Source: Pycnopodia helianthoides (Eukaryota; Echinodermata; Asteroidea; Forcipulatida; Asteriidae). From it: a stretch of 64,000 bases of DNA. The position numbers and the translations under genes are program-made. The stretch is taken from contig CM063256.1 of assembly GCA_032158295.1 (NCBI GenBank), positions 7,661,725 to 7,725,724 on the forward strand. The letters run 5' to 3'. The notes beneath the pieces are model-generated. The model had not been told where the DNA came from. It made no database searches and was given only the letters and a program-made list of their open reading frames with translations. This document shows positions 1 through 11,400 of the stretch, in pieces (position 1 is the first letter of the stretch; every line of letters starts with the position of its first letter).

Positions 1-340
1 GGCTTCCTTTTTTTCATAGTAACATCCTCGTTAGTTTTGTACACTAAAACAAAGCAAGGATTTTTGTACACTAAAGCGAAGCAAAGATGTCCTTGCTCTT
101 TCAAAAACACCGGGATCCCAGTTGTAAAAGTTATCGGTTTCAACGGGTACACACCCCCACACCCACATCAACTCTCACACATTTGGAAATAATCTGTAAA
201 GGCCTAGCCCATATCTGCAAAACTACAGGGTTTTCCCACAGAAAACCTCAATGCTGTAACTATCCCACTGTGGCAAAAACCTGTATAGATGAACAATTTT
301 TGTCATTAGAAAAAAAGAAATAAAAAAAATCACCATGAGC
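1..340. other. no gene recognised
   Basis: AT-rich flank of the following minisatellite. A short imperfect duplication (tttttgtacactaaa) is near 33-75. The 78-codon open frame here has no recognisable content. Confidence 0.5.
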
Positions 341-1357
341 AGGGAACTGAAATATAACACAGTGGACTGGAAAGGAACTGTCCCAAACTATTGCAGAAAG
401 TCTCTTCTAAATCTGACACTCTGACCAGGGAACTGAAATATAACACAGTGGACTGGAAAGGAACTGTCCCAAACTATTGCAGAAAGTCTCTTCTAAATCT
501 AACACTCTGACCAGGGAACTGAAATATAACACAGTGGACTGGAAAGGAACTGTCCCAAACTATTGCAGAAAGTCTCTTCTAAATCTAACACTCTGACCAG
601 GGAACTGAAATATAACACAGTGGACTGGAAAGGAACTGTCCCAAACTATTGCAGAAAGTCTCTTCTAAATCTAACACTCTGACCAGGGAACTGAAATATA
701 ACACAGTGGACTGGAAAGGAACTGTCCCAAATTATTGCAGAAAGTCTCTTCTAAATCTAACACTCTGACCAGGGAACTGAAATATAACACAGTGGACTGG
801 AAAGGAACTGTCCCAAACTATTGCAGAAAGTCTCTTCTAAATCTAACACTCTGACCAGGGAACTGAAATATAACACAGTGGACTGGAAAGGAACTGTCCC
901 AAACTATTGCAGAAAGTCTCTTCTAAATCTAACACTCTGACCAGGGAACTGAAGTATAACACAGTGGACTGGAAAGGAACTGTCCCAAACTATTGCAGAA
1001 AGTCTCTTCTAAATCTAACACTCTGACCAGGAACTGAAATATAACACAGTGGACTGGAAAGGAACTCCCCTGAATTTGTCCCAAACTATTGCAGAAAGTC
1101 TCTTCTAAATCTAACACTCTGACCAGGGAACTGAAATATAACACAGTGGACTGGAAAGGAACTGTCCCAAACTATTGCAGAAAGTCTCTTCTAAATCTAA
1201 CACTCTGACCAGGGAACTGAAATATAACACAGTGGACTGGAAAGGAACTCCCTGAATTTGTCCCAAACTATCGCAGAAAGTCTCTCCAAAATCTGACACT
1301 CTGACCAGGGAACTGAAATTTAACACAGTGGACTGGAAGGAACTCCTCCCAAACTTG
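341..1357 (+). repeat. 86-bp minisatellite, 12 units
   Basis: Unit starts with agggaactgaaatataacac at 341, 427, 513, 599, 685, 771, 857, 943, 1029, 1125, 1211 and 1307 (last truncated). Period is exactly 86 for eight steps, then 96, 86 and 96 where a roughly 10-base segment near cctgaattt is gained. Units are almost identical, so the array is recent. Confidence 0.97.
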
Positions 1358-1736
1358 ATAAGTCATTAGACTGTAATTGAACACTACCCATGCAGTCACT
1401 GTCCACTTTACCTTTGCCTGTTTTGTTGGTGTTTGGTATGCAGGCACACAGGGACAGTTATTAGCAACGTCCGGTGAGCCAAGGAAAAGGGTGGAATCGC
1501 AACAGATTTGTTCATTTGACTTTCATTTACCCCGTTGTGTATTGTAACTGATTCCGTCCATTAGCTTATTCTGCGTAATTCTTGCTGTCAGGTGGACCTT
1601 TCTTTGAAGCTGGCACCAAAGCTGCTAAGCATGACAAACATTGCTTAGCAGATGCATGTTACCAGCCAAGATGCATTGTCTCGGATATGGAGCATGGTTG
1701 TCTGCTAACCCTTTAACAGCAGATGAGTGTGACAAC
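1358..1736. other. intergenic or intronic DNA, weak repeat similarity
   Basis: No coding signal. 1600-1720 (aaagctgctaagcatgac ... ttaccagccaa) resembles the GGGCCCAATTTCATAG fold-back family and a similar tract at 20560-20660. Confidence 0.4.
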
Positions 1737-2035
1737 TTGAGAAGCGAAATTTATTATTTGGTTTTACCCTTTCACCAGTGTGTGTAAAGCAATACTCAGT
1801 ACTTTCCCCGAGTTCTGTGAAACAAATCCACAGGCATGTTACTCGGTGGGATTTGAACCCTTGACCTTTGCCATCCTAGAGCAGATGTCTCACCAACTAG
1901 ACCACCGAGATTGCCCAGTAGCTAGAGGCAGTTTGAATCCTGTATTTTAGCAGCAGGTGCCGCACTAAATCATTGGATGTTTAACTTGCAGTGGGGATAA
2001 AGATTTATCCCCGGTGCAAATTTAACATTTATTAA
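1737..2035 (-). mobile_element. tRNA-headed SINE, family A
   Basis: On the minus strand a tRNA-like head has an A-box (tggtctagttggtgagac) and a B-box (gggttcaaatccc), followed by a body ending near the canonical tail with tttaccctttcaccagtg in + orientation. Shares head and body with 28215-28515 and 51985-52330. Confidence 0.8.
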
Positions 2036-2347
2036 CAGCAAAATGTTCTTCTGGAAATGTGGGCCCAAGGAACGCAATCACAAGGTTACCTGATCTTAAT
2101 CTTGTCAGCGATACTTCTTTTCCATCAACTGATGTTTTGTAAATTTAATGGTACGTCACGTTACGCTGACCGACCACAGGTATCACAAACCCGTTTTCCT
2201 AATGATTTTTTGTGACCCGATATGTTGAGATAATATTGCAAGGATTTTTCTCCGTGACTGGATATCCACTTGTGAAGTTTGATATTAAAACACACAATGT
2301 GAATTACTGAGCACTTTTTTTTCCTTCTTTTCTGTTTGTTGCTGCAG

Positions 2348-2409
2348 CCATTGACATTAGAATACGGAGGACCAGTCTGAAGCACTCCAGAGAGCTGAGC
2401 GTATCCAAG
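2348..2409 (+). CDS. PDE7: PDE7 candidate upstream exon (tentative)
   Basis: A strong pyrimidine tract ending in ctgcag precedes the exon and gtatgc follows it. Read with two leading bases, the 62 nt give 20 open codons ([13 protein letters not shown]..., ending SVSK) and finish in phase 0, which fits the phase-0 start of the next exon at 12486. The IDxRI start and SVS end weakly recall the PDE7A segment upstream of the catalytic domain, but similarity is low. It could be a cryptic exon; RNA reads would settle it. Confidence 0.45.
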
Positions 2410-5400
2410 GTATGCCGGCAACCAGCTACCGCCGTTAAACCGCCGCATCATATACCACCCAAGTCCCCATCCCACCTTGACAGCTGGTACTGTGGACAGA
2501 CAAATGTAAGTAGCTCATTAACAGTTGATCAGGATCAAGTTCTTCCCACCATTGCGATAAGTTTTTGCATCGTGTCTTGACTTTGTGAAACAAAACAAAA
2601 TTCTCACACTAGAGAGGCTCAAAAACATCGTGTCTTGACTTAAAATATTTTATCTCACACAAGAGAGACTCAAAAAACATTACATGATTTTGAAACAAGG
2701 GACCATGGATAAATTAAGAACGCGGCCGCCCGCGTGCAGACTCGTTCCAGAACGCGGTTGTTCCAAAATTGTCACCAAGATGGATTAAGCGCTCCAGTGA
2801 TTTGTAGGTTCCCTCATTATCGAACTCTATTGTTGGTGCCTTTTGTTGTTCAGATTACGTGGACAAGGCAGCTCATAAGTATCCTACAAAGGAGTGAAGG
2901 ATTAGTAGACTTTAATTGTATTGGGAAAAAAACCTAGGGTTTATCTACCTAGTAAGCCGATTATAACTACACAATGGCATTTGGCCAACACCATTGTTCC
3001 TTTGTTATACAGTGAGTCTCCCTCAAGACTGGCGGTTGCGGGAGAACGCATTCCACTGGGTTGGTTTTCTTTTGTTGGAGTTGTCACGCGATGGAACACG
3101 GTGGGACGCGGCCGTTCCCGTGACATAATTTATCCATGCTCCCTAAGTCATTTCTTGCACAAGAGAGATTCAAAAACATTGTAACTTAATTTTGAAATGA
3201 GTAATTTCTTGCAAAACAAAGACTCAAAAACATGGTATCTCAATTTTGTATTAACACATTTTACACAAGAGAGACTTAAACACATGGTATCTCAATATTG
3301 CAGTAACAATTCTCACACAAAGGAGATTCCAAAAAACATGAGTTTGAAATGAGTCATTTCTTGCACAGCAGAGATTTGAAAACATTGCATCTCGAATGTT
3401 TGAATTCATCATTGTTTCTCACTCAGAAGTGATTCAAGAACATGGTATATTTAATTTCAAATCACTTGTTTCACACACAAGAGAGACTCAAAAACATCGT
3501 AACTGGATTTTGAAATGAGTAATTCCTTCCACAGGATAGACTTGAAAACATCGCAACTCAATTTTGAAACGAGTCATTTCTTGCACGAGAGACACTCAAA
3601 AACATCGTATCTGGAACTTTGAAGTCAACAATGTTTCTCACACAGGAAAGATTCAAGAACATCGTGCCGGGATTTTGAAATCAGTCGTTTCGCGCACAAG
3701 AGAGAATATCCGCATCATTTGGGTTGATGTAGACATGTAACCACGATGGTTTATTAGCTAGATACCACGTTTCTGCAATTTCAAAACGCTCGTTGTGTAA
3801 CTGATATTTCAGAGATGCATTTTTGCACTGACGCCATAACCTCTTCCATTCACAGTGACCTAAGGCTTATCAGCATCGTTCTTAAGATGGGTTAGAAATC
3901 GCAGGTTCTTTCTTCTTTTTATTATTATTTATTTGTATAGGGAGGGGGGGGCTCTCAATACGCTAACCACAATATTTGTTCACTGCGTTGATGTGGCCAG
4001 CTTCCTGAACACACTATAGCGTAGAACGAGGTCCAACAACTCCTGCCGGTACTTCGCTTGCACCGATGACGTATTCACAGTGCTCGTTGCTGCACTGCAA
4101 TATCACAATGGCTCAAGCACCCCCCTCCCCCCTCGGAAGGCTGTTATTGTTGCCTCCATTTTGTGTTCCACAACGCGCCTCGGGCAAGTTCATGCCAATG
4201 TGTTAGCCAGACCAAAACAAAATGGTTTAAAGAAAACACACACACAGGACAAACAAAAACAGAAATCAATTTTACCGTTTTGGGGGGGGGGGCACTGTGG
4301 ATCTAGCCTAAGGGTGTTTACAGGTGTTTTTTTTCCCTCCAAATATATTCTGCCATACTAGCGGGGCATTTGTGGGGGTGAGAGAGTTCAGCCAAATACA
4401 GCTGCAGCTGTTAATCCTAAATTGCTTTGACTAGGCTTGGGGAAAGGTGTGGGTTTTTTGTTCACGTGCGAAAAACATTATTAAGCTGCCACATTTGAGA
4501 AGTTAAAAGGTATGCAGTGTTTTAACCCTCTTGCTGTCTGACCATTCAATACCATTCACTGTGGTTTTGAATTGATAGATAAACTATGCCAGCCTGAATA
4601 TGATACCATGAGGGAATGCATGTACACAGTACACAGTTAGTTCTGTGCACAGTTGTGCCACCGTACACAACCTTGGCAGTCGAATGGTTTCAAATGGTTG
4701 GTCAACTCACTGGAAAATGTTGCCAAGGTCACTGACAGTAGGAGGGTTAAGGTAATAGTCAGAATAAGGAAAAGAGGTATTACCCAAAAGCTTATTCAAT
4801 ATTAATTACTGGCCATGTCACTGAAAGAGTGTATCTTTCTTGCTCTATGCTTCAACAGTCGGCTTGTATTTTTTATGGCAAAATCATAACTTATTCGTTA
4901 TTAACTTAATACTATAGTGTCCCTTAATGCCACTCATGTACATGCACGGTGCTACTGCAAACCTTACTAGATTGTATCTCCACCATGCAAAGTTTCAAAT
5001 CCTACTCATGTACATGGTGCTACTGCAAACCTTACTAGATTGTATCTCCACCATGCAAAGTTTCAAATCCTACTCATGTACATGGTGTTACTGCAAACCT
5101 TACTAGATTTTATCTCCACCATGCAAAGTTTCAAATCCTACTCATGTGCATGGTGTTATGCAAACCTTACTAGATTGTATCTCCACCATGGAAAGTTTTA
5201 AATTCTACTCATGTACATGGTGTTACTGCAGACCTTACTAGATTGTATCTCCACCATGCAAAGTTTCAAATCCTACTCATGTACATGGTGTTACTGCAAA
5301 CCTTACTGATTGTATCTCCACCATGCAAAGTTTCAAATCCTACTCATGTACATGGTGTTACTGCAAACCTTACTAGATTGTATTTCCACCATGGAAAGTT

Positions 5401-8400
5401 TCAAATCCTACTCATGTACATGGTGTTACTGCAACCTTACTAGATTGTATCTCCACCATGCAAAGTTTCAAATCCTATCAATTGTAAATGGTTTAGAGTA
5501 ACCTTACTAGATGATAAAGCTCCCATGGAAAGATTTTAAATCCTACTCATGTGCATGGTGTTACTGCAAACCTTACTTGATTGTATTTCCACCATGCTAA
5601 GTTTCAAATCCTACTCATGTACATGGTGTTACTGCAGACCTTACTAGATTTTATCTCCACCATGGAAAGTTCCAAATTAATTCTATTGAAATTGTTTATT
5701 TTATTTTATTGATTTAAGGAGAGTAAACACAACTGAAGCAGCTGCATAAAGCATTGCCAAATGCTAAAACTGATTCCACTTAAACTAGTATTGGTTTCTG
5801 AAAGCAATTTAGAATAGCCCTGTGTTTCCATATGCTGTCCTATATTTCATTTTGTATTTTTAATTTTGTTATAATAATAGTTGTAGTAGTTGCTTCTCAT
5901 ATAGCGCTCAAATCCATCACTCAGTGACGCTCATGGCACTCCAACATTATTACCCCTGGTCACTTGGCCATTTATTTCATTCCTTAAACCATCTCAGCTC
6001 CCTGGGGAGTATACAGCCTGTGCTGCCAAATATGTAGCGCACTAAGCTAAATCAATCACAAGAACCATCTCTGCCCTCACAGGTACCCATTTTACCCCTG
6101 GGTGAAGAGAAGCAATTATAGTAAAGTGTCAAGCTCAAGATCACAGGTGTCGTGACCGGGATTCGAAACCCACCTCCCTGATGATTCAGCCATCGAATTG
6201 AGTCCGGTGCTCTAAATTGCTCGGCCACGACACGTCAGGGGTGGTGGGGGTGGGATCGGGTACTTTTTTTTGTTTTTTTTGCGGGGGATCCAAACACATT
6301 CAGCAGCCAATAATACAAAAATTTAGCAAACTTTCAATGTTGTTTTGTTACTGAAAGGTAAAATGTATCTTTGGTGATTTGGAACCATCGATTGTTTTAA
6401 TCCGAAATGTCTGTAGACATATACAAACAATGTGTGAAAATTTCATTTAAAAATTCGTAGCATATTTGAGATATTGTCAGATGTCTGGAGCGGTTATGTC
6501 TACGCAGGAATCAATAACCCCTTATCGGAATACACAATCTGAGAAGCATTTCATGCAGAAAATTTCTCAGATTCAGAAACGTTTCTCCAGATTGAAATGT
6601 TCTTGAATCCCTCTCTCTTAAAACCACATTCCTTAGAAGGGAATCGTTTCTCAACATGTTATACCAGGCCTGGAATTACACGGAGGCCATGGCCTCTGTT
6701 GCCCTGGTCTTGGCCGTGGTGCCCCTTTAAAAGTTCCCATAGACTTTAAGATTTTCCCAATGAAAGTGCCCTTTACAAAATGAAAATGGCCTTGCCCTCT
6801 CAAAGCTGAAATTCCAGGCCTGTTATACATTATCAGCAGCCTGAGTGCTTCTTACCAAGTAAGTTTTTATGGCCATTAATTTTTTTATTATTTACCAAAG
6901 GTATACCCTCACTTTAAGCCAACTTTGTTGAAAACTTTGTGCAGCCCATACATATATGAAAGTTATAAATATACATGTTGGCATAATGGACCTGAAGGGC
7001 TATAACTTTTGCATAAATACTACAGTGATGTCTGGATGTCAGGCGTCGATTCAGGGTAGAAAATTTTGTTCCATCTATATTTTAAATCTTACCCTGCTAA
7101 AAGCTGTGAATGTCGCATTCTGAAAATGTCATGGACAAATACATTTTTGGGCTGGGGTGGGGCTGTGGCTTGGAGGGGGGTGGTATTCATTGATAATGAT
7201 ATCCTTGCATAATGATACTGATGCACACAAAAAATGTTGTACTGCTGGGGGGGTCCATAAAAAGTAGTACTCTCCGTACAACCTTAAAAAAACTTTTTGC
7301 TTTAAAAACAAAGCCGATGGTTCACATCAAAGTCTTGACGACTTTCTTTTATCAGTCAGGCTTGGTAGATTTAATTTATTTCTCATGTTGCCAGTTGAAG
7401 GAAGAGTGTTCGCTGTTCACAAACGTTTGCCAATTTCCTATCATGACATGCCATCTTTGTGTATATAAGAAAGTGGAGAACCGATTGTCTCGGTGCAGTG
7501 TTCGCCGGCAGTTTATTTTCTAGCTGTAAAACAGAAACCAGAGCACTTCCTGTGATTATTGTAAAAGATCAAAGTTTAGTCAAACACAGTCGATCTGTGT
7601 TACCCTGCAATAGAAACAAGTGGCAATTTCGCCTGCAGAGAGAATCCCATCGCTTCATGTACATTTTTTAATAGCTGGTGGATTGTGGCTTAGTGATCTA
7701 GGCCCAATTTCATAGAGCTGCTTAAGCACAAAAAGTAGCTCAGCACAACAAAATTATACTTACCAGAATAAGGTTACCAGCCACATGTACAATTTGTGAC
7801 TGGTATCCTGCTCATTTCTACTTAGCAGGCAATTGTTAAGCAATATTTTCTGCTTAAGCAGCTCTATGAAATTGGGCCCTGGTGAGATGTTCAAGTTCAG
7901 TTTTAATCATAATAATATACAAGGTATTTATATAGCGCTCTAACTAACAAATGAAAGTACCACAGCGCTTTACACACAAAAAACAACAAGCAAAGAGAAA
8001 TGAACAGAAGAAGCAAACCAATCAATTGAACAAGTGGGTTTTTAGAGATTTCTTGAATAGTGCTAGTGAGCTAGAGTGGCCGATGCTGTATGGTAAATTG
8101 TTCCAGAGTTTGGGGGCAGCAGCAGCGTGGAAGTTTTTTTTCCCCAGAAGTGGTGCGTGTTTTGGGAATGGCAAGTAGTCTGGTATCGGCAGATGACCGG
8201 AGGTATCTGTTAGGTTTGTACAATTGAATGAGATCCGTTAGGCGCAGAGACGGTATTGAGACATTTTGAAGACCAGGGTAAGAATTTTAAAGTTGATACG
8301 GTTGGAGACTGTCTGCCAGAGTGAAGATCGTGTAGGATGGGAGTGACTCTGTCATATTTTTGAGCCTGGTAGATCAGTTTAGCTGCACGATTTTGGAGCC

Positions 8401-11400
8401 GTTGAAGGCGTTTACAGTCAACAGATGACATTTTGGGAAGAGTATGGAGTTTGATGGGGTTTGACTAGCAGGACCGGTTGGTTTTAGGGCTTGTATTCTT
8501 GAGCAAGACACTTAACTCTTATTCTTTTATCCGTCAACCACTTCACATTTCAAAACATTTCTGTGCCCACCTGCTGTATTTTTATTGAGTAATGAAAATA
8601 TCGTTGCCACAGTGAAAACCCTGACTTGACAAAGGAAAGACAACAAAAGTTCTCATAGTTAGTTCTGGGATTTTATGTTTTCTTGTGAGAAAACTGAGTA
8701 TAGGCACTCACCGTGATTCGCAGAACCTTGGTTGGCGCCACAGCCGATGAAATTTGCCATGGTATGCTGGAATCAAGGAACGCTCCGACTTACCTCCCAT
8801 TGAGCTGAATATAATGACAAACAATGGTGGCAGCCTGTCCATCTTGTATGCCACATTTGTACAACAATAGGACAAAGGTCTGGAATGGGGGGTTACACAG
8901 TAACCCCACAAAGGGATTTTACGAGGCATGTTTTCCAGAACCTGTTGTCGCTCTTTCTAGGGGTAAACAAAGCGTGTCACGGTAGGTGCCTGCCTGTGCA
9001 CGCTACACACTGGAAAGTTTGGGTGGATAAAAACGTCTGCCGTCCGACTGTCACAAAAATAATAGAGGAATATCGGAAGTTGTTGCGGGCGTTAAAAAGC
9101 TTCCATCGTAAGTCTGTCCATAACAAATTTGTGGGTAAATACGTCACAGCGATTAGTACTAAGATATCTAACAATAATAATAATAATAGTGGCTTCTTAT
9201 ATAGCGCTCATATCCGTCACTCAGTGACACTCAAGGCGCTTCAACAGTCAGTATTTTCCTGCAAGGTATATATGTGGAGCTACTTTTTGAAGTTTGAGAC
9301 CTACTCCTTTACATAGCACAATGTAATGGTTTACAAGGTGCTGTGGCACAATGTGCTGCCAATCAAACCAGGAACACCGGGGCAAACCCCTTCTCTTTAC
9401 GATAAGTACACTGGGTTCTTTTACGTGCATTACACAACACACGGGACCAGCTGTTTTACGTCCCATCCCATCATAATAGTAAAAATAGCAACTTATTGAG
9501 GAACGCTGTGCTCTCCTCGGGACCAGACTAATAGAGGGCGCATTACATTGAAGTTTTTTTTTTTTAAATGATACAAGTGTACAACAAACAAAACATGCAG
9601 AGTCACCTGAAAGAACACAAAATGGGGTGGGTTATTTTGGCAGAGTAGGGGATTCTTCCACGAAGAGGGGATTTTGTATTTTAGTGTGCCTGCTTGTTTC
9701 AGGTCTTCTCAGCGATATTGAGCATCCTTGATGTTATCACCACAAAAATATCATATTACGGAAATGTGACATCAAACAATTAGGAATAATATTTGAAAGC
9801 TACATTTTGTTAAGGGCACAGTCAACTTTAGCTGTGGACATAAATTTGATTAATTTGTAACTTAGAAGCTTGAATTGCTTAGCAGATTGCATTTGAATGG
9901 TCATCGGATCAAATGCATGCTGGCTTGTGAGAATTCAAATTTAACAAGCAACAATGGGGGGGGGGGGTTTCATTGGAAACAAGAATGACATCTTGAGTTC
10001 AGTTCAAAAGACTTACTGGAAAAAAAAAATGTTTTTGAAACATTCCTGGAGAGTCACTTTAATCGGTAGTTGATCACGAAATACTGAGCACTGGATCTGA
10101 ACAATTCTTTTAATGTTAGGAACAGGCCTGGAATTACACGGAGGCCACGGCCTCTGTTGCCCCTGGTCTTGGCCTTGGTGCCCCTTCAAAAGTTTCCCAT
10201 AGACTTTAAGATTTTCCAATGGCAGTGCCCTTTGCGAAATGAAGATGGCCTTGCCCTCTCAAAGATGAAACTCCAGGCCTATTTAGGAATGATGAATGAA
10301 AAACAAAATCAAAAAATGCCACGAGGAAAGAGAAAGTTGACTGCGCCAAATTGTTTAAACACTTTTTCCACTCGTGCAAATCTACTTAGTCGCCACCTGA
10401 GTTACTTCACATTGTTTTGAATTTAATCGACTCGGGGAAATGCCACGGGACACAAAATCCGGCCAGAAACAACGTTCTTTCGCTTGTTGTTGAGTTTTTC
10501 TGTCGGAATTTGATTAATTCATTCAGCACGTTCGACCAAAGTGGTTGGGTCGGGAAGAGCGCTAAAAAGCCACTGGTGTAAAAGTCTGAACAGACCAAGT
10601 TCTAAAATAAACATCTGAGGTTGAGTGCGGGGGGGGGGGGGGGGGATTAGAAGATCACAGTGCTGTTATCACAAGCCCTTAGAAGTTAAACCTCATGCCC
10701 TTTTATCTATAACAGACCGAGATAAAAAAGTCGTTGATATGAAAGGTGGTTGGTTTACGTAGACGATGGTAGATAGGTGATTGTAGCAAGTTGACGTAGT
10801 TTCTAAATCGCAGTTGTATTTTCACTTTCCATCCCCTGAAATTTAAGGTTATCTAAATCTGATTTCATCATAATTGTTTTTTGTTTTTTTCTCTCTTGAG
10901 TGGAGTTATTCAACTCTACTTATTTCACGAAAACTCCAAAAGGAATTGTCATCACTAAGGTTTGAGCCAGGATTTGGTAAAAGGGTGTCCAAATTTGCTG
11001 GAAATTTAAAAACGGGGTGTCCAAATTGCTCACGTACATTAAATGTAAATGACAGATAAAAGAGGGTGTCCAAATTTAAAACAGGGTGTCCAAGAGACAC
11101 CCAGACACCCCTCTAGCTAACAGTATGGACTCATCATCACATACACTGTACACTGATGCAAAACAATAGTAACAAAATTACATGCATTTCTTATTTGATA
11201 GCCCCCGTTAAAGTGAGGGTATACCTTTGGTAAATTACTCCAAAAATGAATGTCCATAAAAACTTGATTGGTAAGAAGCACTGCAGCTGTTAATAATGTA
11301 TAACATTTTGATTCAAAAATTCCCTTTAAGGGATGTGGTTTTAGAAAGAGGGATTCAAAAACATTTTTTAAAAAGCAAAAAATTAGTTAGTGGCCTGGCA

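Noticed and set aside
929..1326. Minus-strand open frames in the 86-bp array (LVRVLDLEETFCNSLGQ repeats)
   Set aside because: Produced by the tandem repeat; no start context, domain or splice signals.
341..1357. CRISPR-like direct repeats
   Set aside because: Units are contiguous without unique spacers and lie in an animal gene region.
5243..5501. Open frames with repeated [18 protein letters not shown]
   Set aside because: Translation of the 67-bp minisatellite, present in more than one frame.
8885..9316. 143-codon open frame
   Set aside because: Runs into a SINE with a (TAA)n stretch; no domain or splice support.
10629..10646. Long G or C runs (also near 16810, 20331, 51418) as regulatory G-quadruplex sites
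   Set aside because: Simple homopolymer runs in introns with no surrounding support; lengths may also be assembly artefacts.
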